A DNA stretch of 64,000 nt from GM7GCV1 sp965222065 (GTDB lineage: Bacteria > Pseudomonadota > Gammaproteobacteria > Pseudomonadales > GM7GCV1). The translations under genes were made by a program, and so were the position numbers. This document shows, piece by piece, positions 34,748 to 44,128 of this stretch. How positions within the stretch are numbered: the first letter of the stretch is position 1; the number at the start of each line of letters is the position of its first letter. Below the pieces are notes generated by a model. The model was not told where the DNA came from. It did not search any database and worked only from the letters and a program-made list of their open reading frames with translations. The stretch covers positions 310,001 through 374,000 of the forward strand of contig OZ244933.1 in assembly GCA_965222065.1 (NCBI GenBank), given 5' to 3'.

Positions 34748-36034
34748 TTACCGAGCAAATTCTTCCTTGCCACGATAAGGAGCCGTTCCATCCGTCTCCG
34801 CCTCAATACGGAGTAAACGGTTGTACTTGGCGACCCGATCCGATCGACAGAGAGAACCCGTCTTGATTTGTCCGGCCGCTGTCGCCACCGCCAGATCGGC
34901 AATGGTGGTGTCTTCGGTTTCTCCGGAACGGTGGGAAATAACCGCTGTATAACCGGCTTCCTGGGCCATGTTGATGGCTTCCAGGGTCTCCGTAAGAGAG
35001 CCAATCTGGTTGAACTTGATCAGGATGGAGTTGGCGATGGACTTGTCGATCCCTTCTTTCAGGATTTTGGTATTGGTTACAAAGAGATCATCCCCAACCA
35101 ACTGGACGCGATCACCAATTTTTCGGGTCAATATTTCCCAGCCTTCCCAATCTGATTCATCCATGCCGTCTTCAATAGACAGGATGGGATACCTGTCACA
35201 CAGACCAGCCAGGAAGTCGGCAAACTCTTCTGCCGAGTACTTTTTGCCTTCGCCAGCGAGGTCATAGACCCCATCCTTGTAAAACTCCGTACTGGCACAA
35301 TCCAGGGCCAGGCCAATATCTTCACCCAGTTTGTAACCGGCGGCTTCCACGGCTTCGGCAATGACTTCAAGTGCCGCTTCATTGGATGGCAGATTTGGCG
35401 CAAAACCACCCTCATCCCCAACGGCCGTGTTAAGGCCACGGTCGCTCAGTACTTTTTTCAGTGCATGGAATATTTCAGCGCCCATACGCAAAGCTTCCGC
35501 GAAGGTAGGTGCAGAAACCGGCTGAATCATAAATTCCTGGATATCAACGTTGTTATCCGCGTGCTCGCCGCCATTCAGGATGTTCATCATGGGCACGGGC
35601 ATGCTGTAGTTTTCCGTACCGTTTATTTCGGCGATGTACTCGTACAAAGGCATACCTTTTTCAACAGCTACCGCTTTGGCTGCTGCCAGGGACACCGCCA
35701 GAATGGCATTGGCACCAAATTTGGCCTTGTTGTCTGTGCCGTCGGCATCAATCATGGCCTTATCCAGGGCCGCCTGATCTGAAGCATCTGTTTGCAACAG
35801 CAGCTCACGTATCGGTCCATTAACATTGGCAACCGCTTTAAGCACACCTTTACCAAGATACCGGCTTTTATCCCCGTCACGCAGCTCCAGGGCTTCGCGT
35901 GAGCCGGTTGACGCGCCGCTGGGTGCACAGGCCTGTCCAACAACGCCTGATGCCAGTGTCACTTCTGCACTTACCGTTGGGTTGCCGCGAGAATCAAGCA
36001 CTTCAAACGCTCGGATGTCTGTAATTTGGGTCAT
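34748..36034 (-). CDS. eno: Enolase
   Basis: Enolase interconverts 2-phosphoglycerate and phosphoenolpyruvate; in many gammaproteobacteria it is also part of the RNA degradosome. The 428 residues include VLDSRGNPTVSAEV, the metal and catalytic regions GDEGGFAPN, LSIEDGMDESDWEGW and VGDDLFVTN, and the SHRSGETEDTTIADLAV loop. kdsA lies 33 bp upstream on the same strand. The usual next genes ftsB and ispD do not follow; a terminator and gltA do. Confidence 0.98.
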   Translation of the reverse strand: MTQITDIRAFEVLDSRGNPTVSAEVTLASGVVGQACAPSGASTGSREALELRDGDKSRYLGKGVLKAVANVNGPIRELLLQTDASDQAALDKAMIDADGTDNKAKFGANAILAVSLAAAKAVAVEKGMPLYEYIAEINGTENYSMPVPMMNILNGGEHADNNVDIQEFMIQPVSAPTFAEALRMGAEIFHALKKVLSDRGLNTAVGDEGGFAPNLPSNEAALEVIAEAVEAAGYKLGEDIGLALDCASTEFYKDGVYDLAGEGKKYSAEEFADFLAGLCDRYPILSIEDGMDESDWEGWEILTRKIGDRVQLVGDDLFVTNTKILKEGIDKSIANSILIKFNQIGSLTETLEAINMAQEAGYTAVISHRSGETEDTTIADLAVATAAGQIKTGSLCRSDRVAKYNRLLRIEAETDGTAPYRGKEEFAR

Positions 36035-36067
36035 GTTGATTGGGGCTCCATTAAGAAAAAATAGGAT

Positions 36068-36916
36068 TTAATTGATTTCCAGCGTTTCAAATGACTTAAC
36101 CAGATCGTCTATGGCTTTCATTTGCGCAAGGAAATCCTTGAGAAGGCTCAAAGGCAATGCGCTCGGCCCATCACATTTGGCTTCATCGGGATTTGGGTGT
36201 GCCTCTAAAAATAATCCGGCCAGCCCTACCGCCATTCCCGCTCTCGCCAAATCGGCCACCTGCTGCCGACGACCACCAGAAGCCGCACTGCCGGAAGACC
36301 GGGATTGGAGAGAGTGTGTTACATCAAATATCAGGGGCGCACGCTGACAGCTGGATTTCATCACTTCAAATCCGAGCATATCAACGACCAGGTTGTCATA
36401 ACCAAATGACGACCCCCGCTCGCAAAGCATTAACTTGTCGTTTCCACACTCAACAAACTTTTCGCAAATATTGGCCATTTGCGATGGACTCAAAAACTGG
36501 GGCTTCTTGATATTGATTACGGCACCGGTTTTGGCCATGGCGGCCACCAGATCGGTTTGGCGGGCCAGGAAAGCCGGGAGCTGGATAACATCGCAGACTT
36601 CCGCCACGGTACTTGCCTGGTGAGGCTCGTGAACATCAGTGATTACTGGTACGCCAAACTCCTGCTTCACCGCTTCAAAAATTTTCATCCCCTCTTCTAT
36701 TCCGGGACCGCGAAATGAGTGGATAGACGAGCGGTTAGCCTTATCAAAGGAAGCTTTAAATACATAGGGAATGCCAAGCTCTCCTGTCACATTGACATAG
36801 GCTTCGGCAGCCTGAAGTGCCAGATCGCGACTCTCCAGGACGTTGATACCACCAAACAGGGTGAAAGGCCGGTCGTTGGCGACCTTAAGTCCGGCGACAT
36901 CGATAATTTTTTCCAT
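36068..36916 (-). CDS. kdsA: 3-deoxy-8-phosphooctulonate synthase
   Basis: KdsA makes KDO-8-phosphate from arabinose-5-phosphate and PEP for the LPS inner core. The 282-residue protein contains FGGINVLESRDLA, FKASFDKANRSS, GPGIEEGMKIF, VITDVHEP and the FDVTHSLQ and EAHPNPDEAKCDGPSALPL regions of the metal-independent enzyme family. ATG at 36916 is chosen because AAGGAA precedes it by seven bases; a TTG one codon upstream is less likely. It lies between pyrG and eno, as in Pseudomonas. Confidence 0.97.
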   Translation of the reverse strand: MEKIIDVAGLKVANDRPFTLFGGINVLESRDLALQAAEAYVNVTGELGIPYVFKASFDKANRSSIHSFRGPGIEEGMKIFEAVKQEFGVPVITDVHEPHQASTVAEVCDVIQLPAFLARQTDLVAAMAKTGAVINIKKPQFLSPSQMANICEKFVECGNDKLMLCERGSSFGYDNLVVDMLGFEVMKSSCQRAPLIFDVTHSLQSRSSGSAASGGRRQQVADLARAGMAVGLAGLFLEAHPNPDEAKCDGPSALPLSLLKDFLAQMKAIDDLVKSFETLEIN

Positions 36917-36961
36917 CAAGGGGTTCCTTTTTCTTTCAAGATAGATCTTTCGAGAACCGAA

Positions 36962-38611
36962 TCAGGCGATCTCGCGTGAATTCGTTGTCGCAGCCGCATT
37001 CTCCATCGCCGCTTTCACAAAACCTTCAAAAAGTGGATGGCCATCGCGAGGCGTTGAGGTAAATTCCGGGTGGAACTGACAGGCCACAAACCAGGGGTGA
37101 TCCGGGATCTCCACCATTTCAACCAGTGAACGGTCTGCAGACAACCCGGAAATCAGCAATCCTGCACTCTGCAAGGGCTCCAGAAAGTTATTGTTAAATT
37201 CATAGCGATGGCGATGACGTTCCTTGATGGTCTCAAGCCCATAGAGGTTCCGTGCCTTGCTGCCCTCAATCAGATGACATTCCTGACTTCCCAGCCGCAT
37301 GGTGCCACCCAGGTCGCTGTCTTTACCACGACGCTCTACCGAACCATCTTCTGTGGTCCACTCGGTAATCAGGGCAATCACCGGATTTGGCGTTTTTTCC
37401 TCAAATTCAGTACTGTGTGCGCCTTTCAGCCCGGCAACATTGCGGGCATATTCAATCACGGCAACCTGCATGCCCAGACAGATGCCCAGATATGGAATCC
37501 TGTTTTCCCGAGCAAATCGCACAGCGGCTATTTTCCCTTCAATACCGCGGCTGCCAAAGCCTCCGGGCACAAGAATGGCATTGACCCCTTCCAGCGCGGA
37601 CAGATCGCCATCCTCAAGGGTTTCGGAATCAATGTAATCAATATTGACCTGGGTCTTGTTGTGAATTCCGGCGTGTTCCAGGGCCTCGTTCAGGGATTTG
37701 TAGGCATCGAGCAGTTCCATGTATTTGCCAACCATGGCAATACGTATTTGGCCGCTACTGCTGGCCTGCAACTCAACAACCTTGTCCCACTCACTCAGAT
37801 CAGGTGCCGGGCTGTCCAGGTTAAATTTCTCCACGACGATTTGGTCGAGGCCATACTCCTTTAACTGCCTGGGAATTGCATAAATTGAACTGGCATCAGG
37901 CAAGGGGACAACGGCCCTTTCCTCGACGTTGGTAAAAAGCGAAATTTTACGTCGTGAATCTTCATCGACCTCCACCTCAGAGCGACAAAGGAGAATGTCT
38001 GGCTGCAAGCCGATAGACCGTAATTCTTTTACCGAGTGCTGGGTGGGTTTGGTCTTGGTTTCGCCGGCGGCCTTAATGTATGGAACCAGGGTCAGGTGCA
38101 TCAGCAAGGCGCGGTTGGAACCAAGCTGGACCTTAAGCTGTCGAATCGCTTCCAGAAATGGCTGTGACTCAATGTCGCCGACGGTTCCGCCAATTTCCAC
38201 GATGGCAATGTCATACCCACTGCCACCATCAAGCACGCGCCGCTTGATCTCATCGGTTACGTGAGGAATTACCTGAACGGTCCCCCCCAGGTAATCTCCC
38301 CGGCGTTCGCGGCGCAGAATGGTCTCGTAGACCTGGCCTGTGGTGAAATTATTGCGTTTGGAGGTTTTGCTGCGAAGAAATCGTTCGTAATGACCGAGAT
38401 CAAGATCGGTTTCAGCACCGTCTTCGGTGACAAAGACTTCCCCATGCTGGAACGGGCTCATGGTTCCGGGATCCACATTTAAATAGGGATCCAGCTTCAA
38501 AATAGTAACTTTCAGGGAGCGGGATTCAAGAATCGCGCCCAGGGATGCGGCGGCAATTCCTTTACCCAAAGAAGAAACAACTCCACCAGTGACAAAGATA
38601 TAACGAGTCAT
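36962..38611 (-). CDS. pyrG: CTP synthase
   Basis: PyrG aminates UTP to CTP using glutamine and ATP. The 549-residue protein has the N-terminal synthetase domain (TGGVVSSLGKGIAAASLGAI, KLDPYLNVDPGTMSP) and the C-terminal class I glutamine amidotransferase domain with nucleophile Cys in YLGICLGMQ and the His/Glu dyad in CQFHPEF. About 145 bp with no gene separate it from tilS; this spacer should contain the pyrG-kdsA-eno promoter, but I can see no clear hexamers. Confidence 0.98.
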   Translation of the reverse strand: MTRYIFVTGGVVSSLGKGIAAASLGAILESRSLKVTILKLDPYLNVDPGTMSPFQHGEVFVTEDGAETDLDLGHYERFLRSKTSKRNNFTTGQVYETILRRERRGDYLGGTVQVIPHVTDEIKRRVLDGGSGYDIAIVEIGGTVGDIESQPFLEAIRQLKVQLGSNRALLMHLTLVPYIKAAGETKTKPTQHSVKELRSIGLQPDILLCRSEVEVDEDSRRKISLFTNVEERAVVPLPDASSIYAIPRQLKEYGLDQIVVEKFNLDSPAPDLSEWDKVVELQASSSGQIRIAMVGKYMELLDAYKSLNEALEHAGIHNKTQVNIDYIDSETLEDGDLSALEGVNAILVPGGFGSRGIEGKIAAVRFARENRIPYLGICLGMQVAVIEYARNVAGLKGAHSTEFEEKTPNPVIALITEWTTEDGSVERRGKDSDLGGTMRLGSQECHLIEGSKARNLYGLETIKERHRHRYEFNNNFLEPLQSAGLLISGLSADRSLVEMVEIPDHPWFVACQFHPEFTSTPRDGHPLFEGFVKAAMENAAATTNSREIA

Positions 38612-38755
38612 GAACTACCTAAATAGGTGCATAAAAGGCGGGAGTCTGATTCCATCTTCGGCTAGAAAAGAAAGGAATAAACCTTCCGCGAGATGGGCGT
38701 TCAGTCTACCGGAAAGCCCCTCTCCCCTCAATCTTAACAGGGCTAAAAAAACCAA

Positions 38756-40018
38756 CTATTTGCGCACCCACTCAAACCGGTGCCCTGTGCAGTGGATACG
38801 GTCACCCACAGCAATAAGCGTTTCTCCCTGGTAAATCAAGGGGATCTGGTGACGCAGCCAGGGCTCAATATGATACTCCTGCATCAGTTTTTTCAGCGTT
38901 TGCGAGTGCTTTCTGCCTTCGGGTTTAAGCTGCTCGCCGCCTGATCGGAAACGAACAACAAAACTGTCAGGCGAGCCTTTTAACAACCTCAAAATGCCGT
39001 TTGACATTACCAGTGGCGCCCGACCGTCCCAGGTTCGTTCCTGTTCCGGGGCGCTCTCCCCCTGGGCTTTAAGTATAAACAAACGCTGGTTAAAACGTCT
39101 CAGCTCCTTGTCGCCAAGTGGATATCGGGGCTTTGCATCCGCTTTGGCAGAGAGAAACTGGGTGAGAATCTCGTCAAGATTAAGAGACTCAGGGGCCTCG
39201 TGATCACGGGATAAAAATCGCCTGATTACTAAGGTTTTTTGTCGATCAGGCAAGGTTGATAACTCCTGCAAATCCAGGCTGGCCACCACATCAATCTGTT
39301 CGTTCCTTCGGTAGTCCAGGCGTTTGAGTAATTCATCGGCATAGTCTTCCAGCAGGATGAGCTCATCTCGCAAATAACCGCTGAGCTGTTGAATTGCGGG
39401 AACCAGATTGGGCCAGCGTGGCAGAATGACGGGTAACACCTTGTTTCGAATATAATTCCGGTCGTAGGCATCATCCTTGTTACTGCTGTCCTCAATCCAG
39501 TCAACCTGCTTTTCACGGGCCATTGCCTCGATCATTTTGCGGGAGTACCCCATCAACGGGCGCAGAATCGAGCCTGAGGCAAACTTTCTGGAAACCGGGA
39601 TGCCGGCCAGACCACGCATTCCAGTGCCCCGAAACAGGCGAAAAAGGACGGTTTCCGCCTGGTCATCTGCATGATGCCCCAAAAGCAAAACCGAGCCCTC
39701 TTCCATGTGACTGGCAAAAACACGATAACGGGCCTCACGGCCGGCGGCTTCGGTAAAACCCCGGGGGAAATCAAGCTGCTCTACCACCAACCGGGTATTG
39801 AGCCGGGAAGCCTGTTGCTCACAAAATTTTTGCCAGTTGCCACTTTCAGGATGTACACCATGATTACAGTGGACAGGAATTACGGGTTGATCATCGAAGG
39901 CATCACACGCGGCCTGTAACAGCAGGCTGGAGTCCAGCCCACCACTGTAGCCAACATATACAGGTTTCCCTGTCGGAAGTTGTTCACGTAGCTGGTTTAT
40001 AAGTTGCTGATAGCTCAC
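38756..40018 (-). CDS. tilS: tRNA(Ile)-lysidine synthetase
   Basis: TilS modifies C34 of the CAU-anticodon isoleucine tRNA to lysidine so that it reads AUA. The 420-residue protein has the PP-loop YVGYSGGLDSSLLL near residue 20, HCNHGVHPES, GHHADDQAETVLFRLFRGTG and the DSSNKDDAYDRNYIRN segment, then the C-terminal substrate-binding domain. The start is GTG. It begins just 8 bp after the dnaE stop; in many gammaproteobacteria accA lies between these two genes, and here it does not. Confidence 0.95.
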   Translation of the reverse strand: MSYQQLINQLREQLPTGKPVYVGYSGGLDSSLLLQAACDAFDDQPVIPVHCNHGVHPESGNWQKFCEQQASRLNTRLVVEQLDFPRGFTEAAGREARYRVFASHMEEGSVLLLGHHADDQAETVLFRLFRGTGMRGLAGIPVSRKFASGSILRPLMGYSRKMIEAMAREKQVDWIEDSSNKDDAYDRNYIRNKVLPVILPRWPNLVPAIQQLSGYLRDELILLEDYADELLKRLDYRRNEQIDVVASLDLQELSTLPDRQKTLVIRRFLSRDHEAPESLNLDEILTQFLSAKADAKPRYPLGDKELRRFNQRLFILKAQGESAPEQERTWDGRAPLVMSNGILRLLKGSPDSFVVRFRSGGEQLKPEGRKHSQTLKKLMQEYHIEPWLRHQIPLIYQGETLIAVGDRIHCTGHRFEWVRK

Positions 40019-40026
40019 TACGACAC

Positions 40027-43000
40027 CTAGAACGTCAGGGATACAGAGTCACTCCCAAGCAACTGTTTCAGCCGGTGAATTAACTCGTCACTGGGCTCCA
40101 CTTTCCATTGCTCGCCCAAATTCAGATCACCCCCATAGCCGTTCAGTCGATAGCGAACCTGCAGTGGACATTCGCCACCAATGTAGGGCATCACCGCTTC
40201 ACGCAATTTATCTATGGTCGCTGGCTCCATATCCTGTCCATCAATATTTAATGCAAGACCCTGGGCACGCTGCCGCCGCATTTCATAAAGTGCTACAACC
40301 CGCTCCCCGCGAACACGAAGCGAGCCATTGTAATCATCATGCTCTACCTGCCCTTCCACCAAAACCATGGCATCCTTCGCCAGAAAATGCCGACACTGAT
40401 CGTAGGCATCAGCAAACAGGGTGACATCAATCCGGCCACTGCGATCATCCAGTGACACAATCGCCATGGTATCGCCCCGCTTGGTTTTGATGGTACGAAT
40501 ACCAATAACCAGCCCTCCCAGCCACTGCTTGGATCGGCTGGCTCTCAGATTGCTGATTTTATGGCCGCTGAGGACGTAGATTTCCCTGGCATAGTCATCA
40601 AGGGGATGGCCGGTAAGATAAAGACCAATCGTATCTTTTTCCTTTTGCAGCAGCTCCCGGTTGCTCCAGGGAAAGTATTCAACCGCAGTCTGATAGCAGG
40701 CACCGGCTTCGCGGTTCTCTGATCCTGCACCACCAAACAGGTCTTCAATGCCGGCACTGATATTCTGGGCATTCTGTTCTGCCGTTTTAATTGCTTCAGG
40801 CAACAATGCCAGTAATTGCGCCCGCGATGTACCCTTGCTCTCTGCCTTGGGCCCAATGGCATCAATCGCGCCGGCCAGAACCAGGGCTTCAAGCGATCGT
40901 TTGTTGACCTTGCGCAAATCCACTCGCGAGCAAAAATCAAAAAGGTCTTTATAGGGCCCGTCTTTTTGGCGGTTCTCAATAATTGATTCAATCGCGCCAT
41001 CCCCCAGACCCTTGATCGCACCAAGTCCGTAAACAATATCGCCTTCATCATTCACAGAAAAACCGAGTTGACCGGCATTGACGTCAGGCGGTGTCAGGTT
41101 TAGCCCGATTGAATGACATTCGTCCACAAAGGTCACAATCTTGTCGGTATTTTGCATATCGGCTGACATCACTGCCGCCATAAATTCGGCTGGATAGTGC
41201 GCCTTGAGCCAGGCTGTTTGGTAGGCAACCAGCGCATAAGCCGCCGAGTGCGATTTGTTAAATCCGTACCCGGCAAACTTTTCCATCAGGTCAAACAGGT
41301 TGGAGGCCAGGTCGGCATCAATACCTCGCCCCTGGGCGCCCTCCATGAAAATTTCCCGTTGTTTGGCCATTTCCTCGGCCTTTTTCTTGCCCATGGCACG
41401 ACGCAACAGGTCGGCACCACCGAGGGTATAGTTGCCGATCACCTGGGCAATCTGCATCACCTGCTCCTGATACAGGATAATGCCGTAGGTCGGCTCCAGA
41501 ACAGGTTTCAGTTCTTCATGCTGGTACTTGGGGTGCGGATAGGTAACTTCCTCGCGACCATGTTTACGGTTGATGAAATCATCCACCATGCCCGATTGCA
41601 GCGGGCCGGGTCGAAACAGTGCCACCAGGGCGATAATGTCTTCAAAACGGCTGGGCAGCTGGCGCTTGATCAGATCCTTCATCCCCCGGGATTCCAGCTG
41701 GAATACCGCCGTGGTCTCTGCCCGTTGTAACATCTCAAAGGTCGTTGTGTCTTCCAGATCTATCCGGTCGATATTAATCGGCTGCAAACCTTCCTTCGCC
41801 CGGCGTTCGTTGACCATCTTTACTGCCCAGTCAATGATCGTCAGCGTCCTCAACCCAAGAAAGTCGAACTTGACCAGTCCTACAGACTCGACATCGTCCT
41901 TGTCGTACTGGGTAACCAGACCATCGCCTCGCTCATCACAGTAAAGCGGCGCAAAATCGGTCAGCTTGGTGGGGGCAATCACGACACCACCTGCATGCTT
42001 TCCACAATTTCGGGAAATACCTTCCAATTGCAGTGCCATGTCCCAGATTTCCTGGGCTTCACCGTCTTCTTCAAGAAACGTGCGCAGTGTCTCTTCCTGT
42101 TCGTAGGCTTTTGCCAAAGTCATGCCCACTTCGAAAGGAATCATTTTCGACAGGCGATCCGCCAGACCATAGGACTTGCCCTGTACCCGCGCTACATCAC
42201 GTACTACGGCCTTGGCTGCCATGGTTCCGAACGTCACAATCTGGGAAACCGCCATTCGGCCGTAGGTGTCTGCCACGTACTCGATCACCCTGTCCCGGTT
42301 ATCCATGCAGAAATCAATGTCGAAGTCCGGCATGGAAACCCGTTCCGGGTTGAGGAATCGCTCGAAGAGAAGATCGTACTCAAGCGGGTCCAGATCGGTG
42401 ATCAACAACGCGTAGGCGACCAGCGAACCGGCCCCTGAGCCACGCCCTGGCCCGACGGGAATCTGTTGCTCCTTGGCCCACTGGATGAAATCCATCACGA
42501 TCAGGAAATAGCCAGGGAAACCCATCTGGATAATGATGTTCAATTCAAAATCAAGCCGCTCTACATAGGCTTTTCGCCTTTCTTCGTAGTCTTCCGCGAA
42601 CCTGTCGAGAATAATTTCCAGGCGCTTATCCAGTCCTTCATGGGAAATCTTGCGGAAAAACTCATCTTCCGTCATGCCTTCAGGAATTGGGTATTCCGGC
42701 AGGTAGTAACTACCCAGTCCGAGCTCCACATTGCAGCGCTGGGCTATGCGCACAGTATTTTCGATGGCTTCCGGAATATCGGCGAACAGCTCGACCATTT
42801 CCTCGGGCGAACGTAGATATTGCTTCTCTGAATAACGGCGAACACGTGCGGGATTGGTCAGCGTATCGCCATCATGGATACATACCCGGGCTTCATGCGC
42901 CTCAAACTCATCTTCCCGCAAAAAACGCACATCATTGGTTGCCACCAGTGGACAGCCTGCATCACTGGCCATCTGTACGATGGCATCTATGTACTCATTC

Positions 43001-43521
43001 TCATCAGGGCGACCGGTTCGCTGGATTTCCAGATAAAAACGATCCGGATACCGCTGCATCCAGTCGCCCAGACATTGCCTTGCCTGTGAGTCTTTACCCT
43101 TGACCAGCCATTGCCCTATTTCCCCTTGTGTCGCGCCAGAAAGACAAATGACCGACGCCGAAAGCTCATCCAGCCAGGATGTTTGGATTAATGTCTTGCC
43201 GGTTTTTTGCCCTTCCAGATAGGCCCTGGAAATAAGCTCAATGATGTTCTTGTATCCCTGGTCATTCATGGCCAGCAGGGTTAATTTTCCGCTGTAGCCG
43301 TCCCCCAGGTCGAGCAGGAAGTCACTGCCAATAATGGGCTTGATGCCAGCGGAACGGGCGGCCTTGTAGAACTTTACCGCGGCAAAAAGATTGGTGTGAT
43401 CAGTCAGGGCAACGGCCGGCATTCCCTCCGCCTTGCAGGCATCAACAAGCGGCCCGATTCTGAGAATACTGTCGACAAGCGAATATTCAGAACGAAGATT
43501 TAGATGAACAAACTGGCTCAA
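40027..43521 (-). CDS. dnaE: DNA polymerase III alpha subunit
   Basis: DnaE is the replicative polymerase. Domains in order: an N-terminal PHP domain (FVHLNLRSEYSLVDSI, VALTDHTNLF), palm with catalytic Asp residues in SMPDFDIDFCMDNRD, fingers, helix-hairpin-helix, and a C-terminal OB domain (TKRGDTMAIVSLDDRSGRID). I place the start at the TTG at 43521 because GGGGGAT precedes it and the product (1164 residues, MSQFVHLNLRSEYS) lines up with E. coli DnaE; the frame is open for 54 more codons upstream but they overlap rnhB and show no similarity. TTG is a rare start for an essential gene. Confidence 0.95.
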   Translation of the reverse strand: MSQFVHLNLRSEYSLVDSILRIGPLVDACKAEGMPAVALTDHTNLFAAVKFYKAARSAGIKPIIGSDFLLDLGDGYSGKLTLLAMNDQGYKNIIELISRAYLEGQKTGKTLIQTSWLDELSASVICLSGATQGEIGQWLVKGKDSQARQCLGDWMQRYPDRFYLEIQRTGRPDENEYIDAIVQMASDAGCPLVATNDVRFLREDEFEAHEARVCIHDGDTLTNPARVRRYSEKQYLRSPEEMVELFADIPEAIENTVRIAQRCNVELGLGSYYLPEYPIPEGMTEDEFFRKISHEGLDKRLEIILDRFAEDYEERRKAYVERLDFELNIIIQMGFPGYFLIVMDFIQWAKEQQIPVGPGRGSGAGSLVAYALLITDLDPLEYDLLFERFLNPERVSMPDFDIDFCMDNRDRVIEYVADTYGRMAVSQIVTFGTMAAKAVVRDVARVQGKSYGLADRLSKMIPFEVGMTLAKAYEQEETLRTFLEEDGEAQEIWDMALQLEGISRNCGKHAGGVVIAPTKLTDFAPLYCDERGDGLVTQYDKDDVESVGLVKFDFLGLRTLTIIDWAVKMVNERRAKEGLQPINIDRIDLEDTTTFEMLQRAETTAVFQLESRGMKDLIKRQLPSRFEDIIALVALFRPGPLQSGMVDDFINRKHGREEVTYPHPKYQHEELKPVLEPTYGIILYQEQVMQIAQVIGNYTLGGADLLRRAMGKKKAEEMAKQREIFMEGAQGRGIDADLASNLFDLMEKFAGYGFNKSHSAAYALVAYQTAWLKAHYPAEFMAAVMSADMQNTDKIVTFVDECHSIGLNLTPPDVNAGQLGFSVNDEGDIVYGLGAIKGLGDGAIESIIENRQKDGPYKDLFDFCSRVDLRKVNKRSLEALVLAGAIDAIGPKAESKGTSRAQLLALLPEAIKTAEQNAQNISAGIEDLFGGAGSENREAGACYQTAVEYFPWSNRELLQKEKDTIGLYLTGHPLDDYAREIYVLSGHKISNLRASRSKQWLGGLVIGIRTIKTKRGDTMAIVSLDDRSGRIDVTLFADAYDQCRHFLAKDAMVLVEGQVEHDDYNGSLRVRGERVVALYEMRRQRAQGLALNIDGQDMEPATIDKLREAVMPYIGGECPLQVRYRLNGYGGDLNLGEQWKVEPSDELIHRLKQLLGSDSVSLTF

Positions 43522-43558
43522 ACCAGATCCCCCGACACTGACAAAAAGAGATGAGACA

Positions 43559-44128
43559 TTATCCAAAAAGCCCTGCCTGCTGAACAGGTGCAAAGCTCTT
43601 TCGATGAATATCAGAGGGACCAAATGTGCGCAACATGTCCAGATGAAGCTTTGTTGGGTAGCCTTTGTGCCGATCAAAGCCATACCTGGGGAAAAGTTGA
43701 TGGTACTCCATCATTTTCTGGTCACGAGACACCTTGGCCAAAATGGATGCCGCTGAAATTGCTGGTTCCAGTGCATCACCGCCAACTATTGCGCGACACT
43801 GAATATCGATGTCCGGGTTGCGATTACCATCGACAAGAACCAGTTCAGGTGCTGGTTGTAAACTTTCTACCGCACGTTTCATGGCCAACATAGAGGCATG
43901 CAAAATGTTGATCTGGTCGATTTCATCGACACTGGCCTCGCAAATACTCCATGCCAGTGCTTTCTCTTTAATTTCGTTGAAGAAATACAGTCGCTTTTTT
44001 TCACTGAGTTTCTTGGAATCATTCAGTCCTTCAATGGGCTTGTCCATATCCAGAATGACTGCTGCTGCAACCACTGGCCCCGCCAGGGGCCCTCTGCCCG
44101 CCTCGTCTACCCCGGCAATTATTTTCAT
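43559..44128 (-). CDS. rnhB: Ribonuclease HII
   Basis: RNase HII cleaves RNA in RNA-DNA hybrids and starts ribonucleotide excision repair. The 189-residue protein has the N-terminal GVDEAGRGPLAGPVV motif with two catalytic acids (Asp, Glu), another acidic residue in LVLVDGNRN and the C-terminal YGFDRHKGYPTK. Its ATG overlaps the lpxB stop (ATGA), so translation is coupled. dnaE starts 37 bp downstream. Confidence 0.97.
   Translation of the reverse strand: MKIIAGVDEAGRGPLAGPVVAAAVILDMDKPIEGLNDSKKLSEKKRLYFFNEIKEKALAWSICEASVDEIDQINILHASMLAMKRAVESLQPAPELVLVDGNRNPDIDIQCRAIVGGDALEPAISAASILAKVSRDQKMMEYHQLFPRYGFDRHKGYPTKLHLDMLRTFGPSDIHRKSFAPVQQAGLFG

Noticed and set aside
38700..38755. AGCCC/GGGCT with T-run after tilS as a terminator
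   Set aside because: The arms are only 5 bp with a loop of about 20 bases and the T-run precedes the stem on the transcribed strand.
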